Translations under genes and position numbers: made by a program | Assembly: GCA_031411995.1 (NCBI GenBank) | Contig: JANOCD010000047.1 | Coordinates: forward strand, 62,001 to 126,000 | Direction of reading: 5' to 3' | Length of the DNA: 64,000 bases | From: Rudanella sp031411995 | Lineage (GTDB): Bacteria > Bacteroidota > Bacteroidia > Cytophagales > Spirosomataceae | Notes under the pieces: generated by a model | Database searches by the model: none | What the model saw: the letters and a program-made list of their open reading frames with translations, nothing else | What the model was told of the DNA's origin: nothing | Part shown: positions 60,945 to 64,000 of the stretch, in pieces | How the letters are laid out: each line of letters opens with the position of its first letter | Numbering within the stretch: the stretch's first letter is position 1

Positions 60945-61829
60945 TTACTTCACTTTCACGCGGACAGTAGTACGATTATACCCCGCAAAAACGCCTAACC
61001 CACCCGGAATATTGGTGTAGGGAGGGGCTGGTTCAACGAAAGGATTATCTTGGTTAGTATTTCCCAACACATAGCGGTGATATTGATAATAGGGTTCATC
61101 TGTATTAATCAAATCAAGCGTCGCGTCTAACTGACTGAGATTATCAACAGAAGGCCGTTGCGAAGGGCCACCAATCGGGCCTGAACCCGAACCGAGTCCA
61201 AGCAACAAAAACCGACCCTCCGATGAACTCATGCGCGTTCCGTTGGCTCCTTCATCCGTGACGAGCGATTCTTTTAATCCCTGCGTCCAGGTCGATTGAA
61301 TCTGGTATGTTGACGTGGAGGGGTTTGGCTCTGCCTGACAGAAAATCCGGTAAAAATTGCGTTGGTTGGCATCATCGAGCCAGTCCACCGTAAATCGGTC
61401 GTTTCCTTCGTAGGTAAAGGTTGGTTTGGGGGCAGGGGGCGGCACCATACACGTCACAGAAATGGGTGCGAATCCTTCCTTGCGAACATCAAGCTGATAA
61501 ATCTGCCCGGCTTCTATGGGAAATTTCTGGGCCGAGATTTCATACCAGCGTTGCGTTGGCTGATAAACGAAAAGGACATCATTGTTTCGGTTAGATAGCC
61601 GAACAGAAGCATCTTTTATGACCGATAGATCTGTATTGGCAAATTCGTTGACAGGGTATGTCTGCTTGACTGAAACGCGCAAAATAGAGTCCTGGGGCGA
61701 TACAAAGCCGACAACAACCAACTTCGGTCTGGCCTCGATAGTAATATCCTCGATAACCCCCGCCCCTAAGCAACCGCTTAAGGCAACGGCTACCGTGATT
61801 CCCGTTATGACCTGTCGAATGTTGTTCAT
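60945..61829 (-). CDS. DUF4249 family lipoprotein
   Basis: A 294-residue predicted lipoprotein: lipobox VALSGC (cysteine at about residue 20), then the DUF4249 layout (PKLVVVGFVSPQDSILRVSVKQT, ASVRLSNRNNDVLFVY, IEAGQIYQLDVRKEGFAPISVTCMVPPPAPK). Such proteins are regularly encoded directly after a TonB receptor, as here (8-bp gap), and are thought to be its surface partner. Ligand unknown. It converges with the arsenic operon, ending 7 bp from it. Confidence 0.88.
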   Translation of the reverse strand: MNNIRQVITGITVAVALSGCLGAGVIEDITIEARPKLVVVGFVSPQDSILRVSVKQTYPVNEFANTDLSVIKDASVRLSNRNNDVLFVYQPTQRWYEISAQKFPIEAGQIYQLDVRKEGFAPISVTCMVPPPAPKPTFTYEGNDRFTVDWLDDANQRNFYRIFCQAEPNPSTSTYQIQSTWTQGLKESLVTDEGANGTRMSSSEGRFLLLGLGSGSGPIGGPSQRPSVDNLSQLDATLDLINTDEPYYQYHRYVLGNTNQDNPFVEPAPPYTNIPGGLGVFAGYNRTTVRVKVK

Positions 61830-61837
61830 GACGTTGA

Positions 61838-64000
61838 TTAAAAGTTGAAATTGTAGCTGACAGACGGAATGACGGGGAAAAGCGATACCCGTTTGACGGA
61901 CGTTTTGAAACCACCTTCCACGTTTTCGGTAGCGATTTGGTAATAGAAAGGGTTACGCCGATTGTAGGCATTGTAAACCCCCACTTCCCAAAACCGGGAA
62001 CCCCACCGTTTTTTGCGGTGAAACTGCACCGACGCATCTAATCGGTGATAGGGGGCGGCCCGGAAGCTATTGCGTCCGTTGTAGTCGGTCAATTTGGCAC
62101 CGCCTGTTTGCAACCCCTTGTCAATGGAATGGTCGGTGGCATCGAATGAAGCCGTGGGCAATGTCAGGGCATTTCCGGTGCCATACACCCAGATACCGGA
62201 GAGAATGATTTTAGGCGATAATTGGTAGGTTCCTACCAACGAAACATCATGCCGCCGGTCATAGCGGGCATAAAACGGTTGGCCGCCGTTGAGAGCGGCA
62301 AACTGCTGCTGAGTCCAGGAAAGTGTGTAGCCTAACCAGCCCGTTAGTCGGCCTGATGTTCGTTGAAGCAGCACCTCTGAGCCATAAGACCAACTCCGGC
62401 CTGATGTTACGTTTTTCTGCCAGTCGAAGGTGCCAACCTCGTCCCCTAAGACCAGAAACGTGGCTCCTTCCTGATAGGCCACAATTTGGCTTATTCGTTT
62501 GTAATACCCTTCTACTGTGAGCGTTAAGCCCGATTTTCTGAGTTGTTTGTCAATCCCGATCACCACCTGATCCGATTGCTGGGGTGGAACCCGCTTCGTG
62601 GCTGGAACCCAAAGGTCGGTGGGCAGGCCTGCTCCCGTATTTGTCAAAACGTGGATGGGTTGATTCATCCGGGCATAGGAGGCTTTAATGGATAAATCCT
62701 CGGTCAGTTTGACCCCTGCCAACAGTCGTGGTTCAATGAAAAATTGGTTCAGTTCGCCGTTTTTGAACTGAACAGCCCGAAACCCAACGGTAGCTGTGAA
62801 CCTGGGTGAGGGTTGGAAGATGTCGTTAATATAAACTGCTTTTTCGTTGGTGCTGGCCCGCACCACTTCCTGTTGACTACCTGTTTGCGAATTGAAAGCC
62901 GTGTAAGCGCGGGGGCTAAACTGTCGTTGGGCCACAAACAGACCGGCTTTGAGGGTATGGGCGTTATTCAGAAAATAATCCAGATCGGCCCGTAATCCAT
63001 AGTCATTTACTTTGGAGGCATATTCCGACGTGATCAGTTGAGTCCCTTCGGGCCGTTCCCGTTTGGTTTCGTCCGAAAAACCGAACTGATAATGGCTTGC
63101 ATAAATGCTCGTATTCAGGAATAATTTTTGGTTGAAAACATGGTTCCAGCGTAGGGTTCCGGTGGCATTGCCCCAGCTCATACTGTTGGTGTTTGTAGTG
63201 GGTATCCGAACGCCCGTTTGCGTTTTTGTGGCTAAGGCATCCTGTCCGAAATAGCCGCTCAAAAATACTTTGTCGCGTTTGGTGAGGTCGTAGTTTAGTT
63301 TGGCATTCAGGTCATAGAAATAATAACCCGTGCGGGATTTTTTTGATTGAAACGGCTTGGTTAACAGGTCTAAATAGGTTCGTCGGCCCGATACGAGGAA
63401 CGATGATTTTTTGTTCATCGGGCCTTCCAGTGTTAGCCGGGAAGCAATGATGCCAATACCTCCCGTTCCGCTAAACCGTTCGCGGTTGCCCTCTTTCATG
63501 CGGATGTCCAACACCGACGATGCCCGACCGCCATATCGGGCCGGAAACCCGCCTTTGAAAAACTCCATGTTGTTGATGGCATCGTTATTAAAAACGGAAA
63601 AGAATCCGAACAGGTGGTTCGCGTTGTAAACGGGCGCATCATCCAGCAAAATCAAGTTTTGATCGCCCCCCCCACCCCGAACATAAAGAGCCGTTGACCC
63701 TTCGGTGCCTTTCTGTACCCCTGGCAGCAATTGAATAACTTTCAGAATATCTTTCTCGCCCAATAGGGCAGGCAAATTGGCTACCTGCTTGGCATTCAGC
63801 CGGATAGAACTCATTGTGCCTAACCTACTCGTTACATCTGTTTCGCCCGTAACCCTGACTTCCTGCAACTCCCTGGCTTCAGGTTGCAACTCGATGAGTA
63901 GATTAGTCAGTAAATTTTTAGTGGCGTATGATTTACTCAATCTGACATAGCCCATCGACGAAACTACCAGTCTAACCGTATCCGTTGCTGGAATTGACAG
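61838..64000 (-). CDS. TonB-dependent receptor, 5' end outside the window
   Basis: The reading frame is open to the window edge, so the N-terminus is missing; at least 720 residues are visible. The first residues (SIPATDTVRLVVSSMGYVRL) are the end of a CarboxypepD_reg-like domain. The plug follows (LGTMSSIRLNAKQVANLPAL, DILKVIQLLPGVQKGTEGST, LYVRGGGGDQNLILLDDAPVYN), then the barrel ending FPVIPSVSYNFNF. Paired with the DUF4249 lipoprotein downstream. It is not a SusC. Substrate unknown. Confidence 0.9.
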   Translation of the reverse strand: MSIPATDTVRLVVSSMGYVRLSKSYATKNLLTNLLIELQPEARELQEVRVTGETDVTSRLGTMSSIRLNAKQVANLPALLGEKDILKVIQLLPGVQKGTEGSTALYVRGGGGDQNLILLDDAPVYNANHLFGFFSVFNNDAINNMEFFKGGFPARYGGRASSVLDIRMKEGNRERFSGTGGIGIIASRLTLEGPMNKKSSFLVSGRRTYLDLLTKPFQSKKSRTGYYFYDLNAKLNYDLTKRDKVFLSGYFGQDALATKTQTGVRIPTTNTNSMSWGNATGTLRWNHVFNQKLFLNTSIYASHYQFGFSDETKRERPEGTQLITSEYASKVNDYGLRADLDYFLNNAHTLKAGLFVAQRQFSPRAYTAFNSQTGSQQEVVRASTNEKAVYINDIFQPSPRFTATVGFRAVQFKNGELNQFFIEPRLLAGVKLTEDLSIKASYARMNQPIHVLTNTGAGLPTDLWVPATKRVPPQQSDQVVIGIDKQLRKSGLTLTVEGYYKRISQIVAYQEGATFLVLGDEVGTFDWQKNVTSGRSWSYGSEVLLQRTSGRLTGWLGYTLSWTQQQFAALNGGQPFYARYDRRHDVSLVGTYQLSPKIILSGIWVYGTGNALTLPTASFDATDHSIDKGLQTGGAKLTDYNGRNSFRAAPYHRLDASVQFHRKKRWGSRFWEVGVYNAYNRRNPFYYQIATENVEGGFKTSVKRVSLFPVIPSVSYNFNF

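Overview
The window reads as a chromosome segment of a Bacteroidota bacterium, most likely a Cytophagales/Spirosoma-type soil or freshwater organism (an inference from protein style, not from a marker gene). The evidence is a SusC/SusD pair with its own ECF sigma/FecR regulators, other TonB receptors with lipoprotein partners, DUF4249, an 18-repeat SprB-type surface protein, promoters of the TTG-N19/20-TAnnTTTG kind, and few Shine-Dalgarno sequences. GC is moderate (a bit over 50% by eye), with AT-rich dips around 44.4-45.3 kb and 16.1-16.5 kb. I saw no rRNA, tRNA or CRISPR array.

Layout. 0-9.5 kb (minus strand): class II aldolase, a small secreted protein, then sigma factor > FecR > SusC > SusD > lipoprotein as one surface-signalling uptake operon with a clear terminator. 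9.6-12.1 kb (plus): sugar isomerase-like TIM barrel, Tat-exported GH5 glycosidase and MOSC protein, tightly coupled. 12-16 kb: transthyretin-like secreted protein, a small ORF and two MFS transporters. 16.5-23.1 kb: one giant adhesin-like gene (IgGFc-binding-like head, 18 SprB repeats) that ends without a recognisable T9SS sorting domain. 23.5-28.4 kb: fatty acid desaturase and the GlgE/maltokinase pair of maltose-1-phosphate glucan synthesis. 28.5-30.2 kb: umuDC. 30.3-32.5 kb: threonine synthase and a LysR regulator. 32.5-36 kb: an NB-ARC/TPR (NLR-like) protein overlapping a small helical protein, plus a Gly/Cys-rich tail protein. 36-42 kb: NHL-repeat lipoprotein, S1/P1 nuclease, Ntn penicillin-acylase-type hydrolase and amidase. 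42-45.5 kb: accessory patch with an Rpn/PD-(D/E)XK nuclease between two copies of a GC-rich repeat, a small lipoprotein, an unexplained 411-bp non-coding block and an AT-rich HNH endonuclease. 45.5-52.3 kb: sorbosone-dehydrogenase-like protein, LacI regulator with two operators, a molybdopterin oxidoreductase operon, SIS isomerase and ROK kinase. 52.3-55.3 kb: TonB receptor and lipoprotein under a nested palindromic operator (probably zinc/Zur). 55.4-60.9 kb: arsenic island (arsR, arsM, broken PAP2 phosphatase, ArsO-like monooxygenase, acr3, metallophosphoesterase, arsC relic, arsN-like acetyltransferase) with two matching ArsR-type operators. 60.9-64 kb: DUF4249 lipoprotein and a TonB receptor running off the window.

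The most interesting item is the 32.5-35.1 kb pair. The small helical protein ends, and the overlapping NLR-like protein begins, with the same ~20-residue Gly/Asn/Gln-rich motif (SER-x-N-x-GDLSA...I-x-Q-x-FGD). That is the arrangement known for bacterial amyloid-signalling pairs of Bell-type effector and NLR sensor, and it suggests an undescribed member of that cell-death/defence class.
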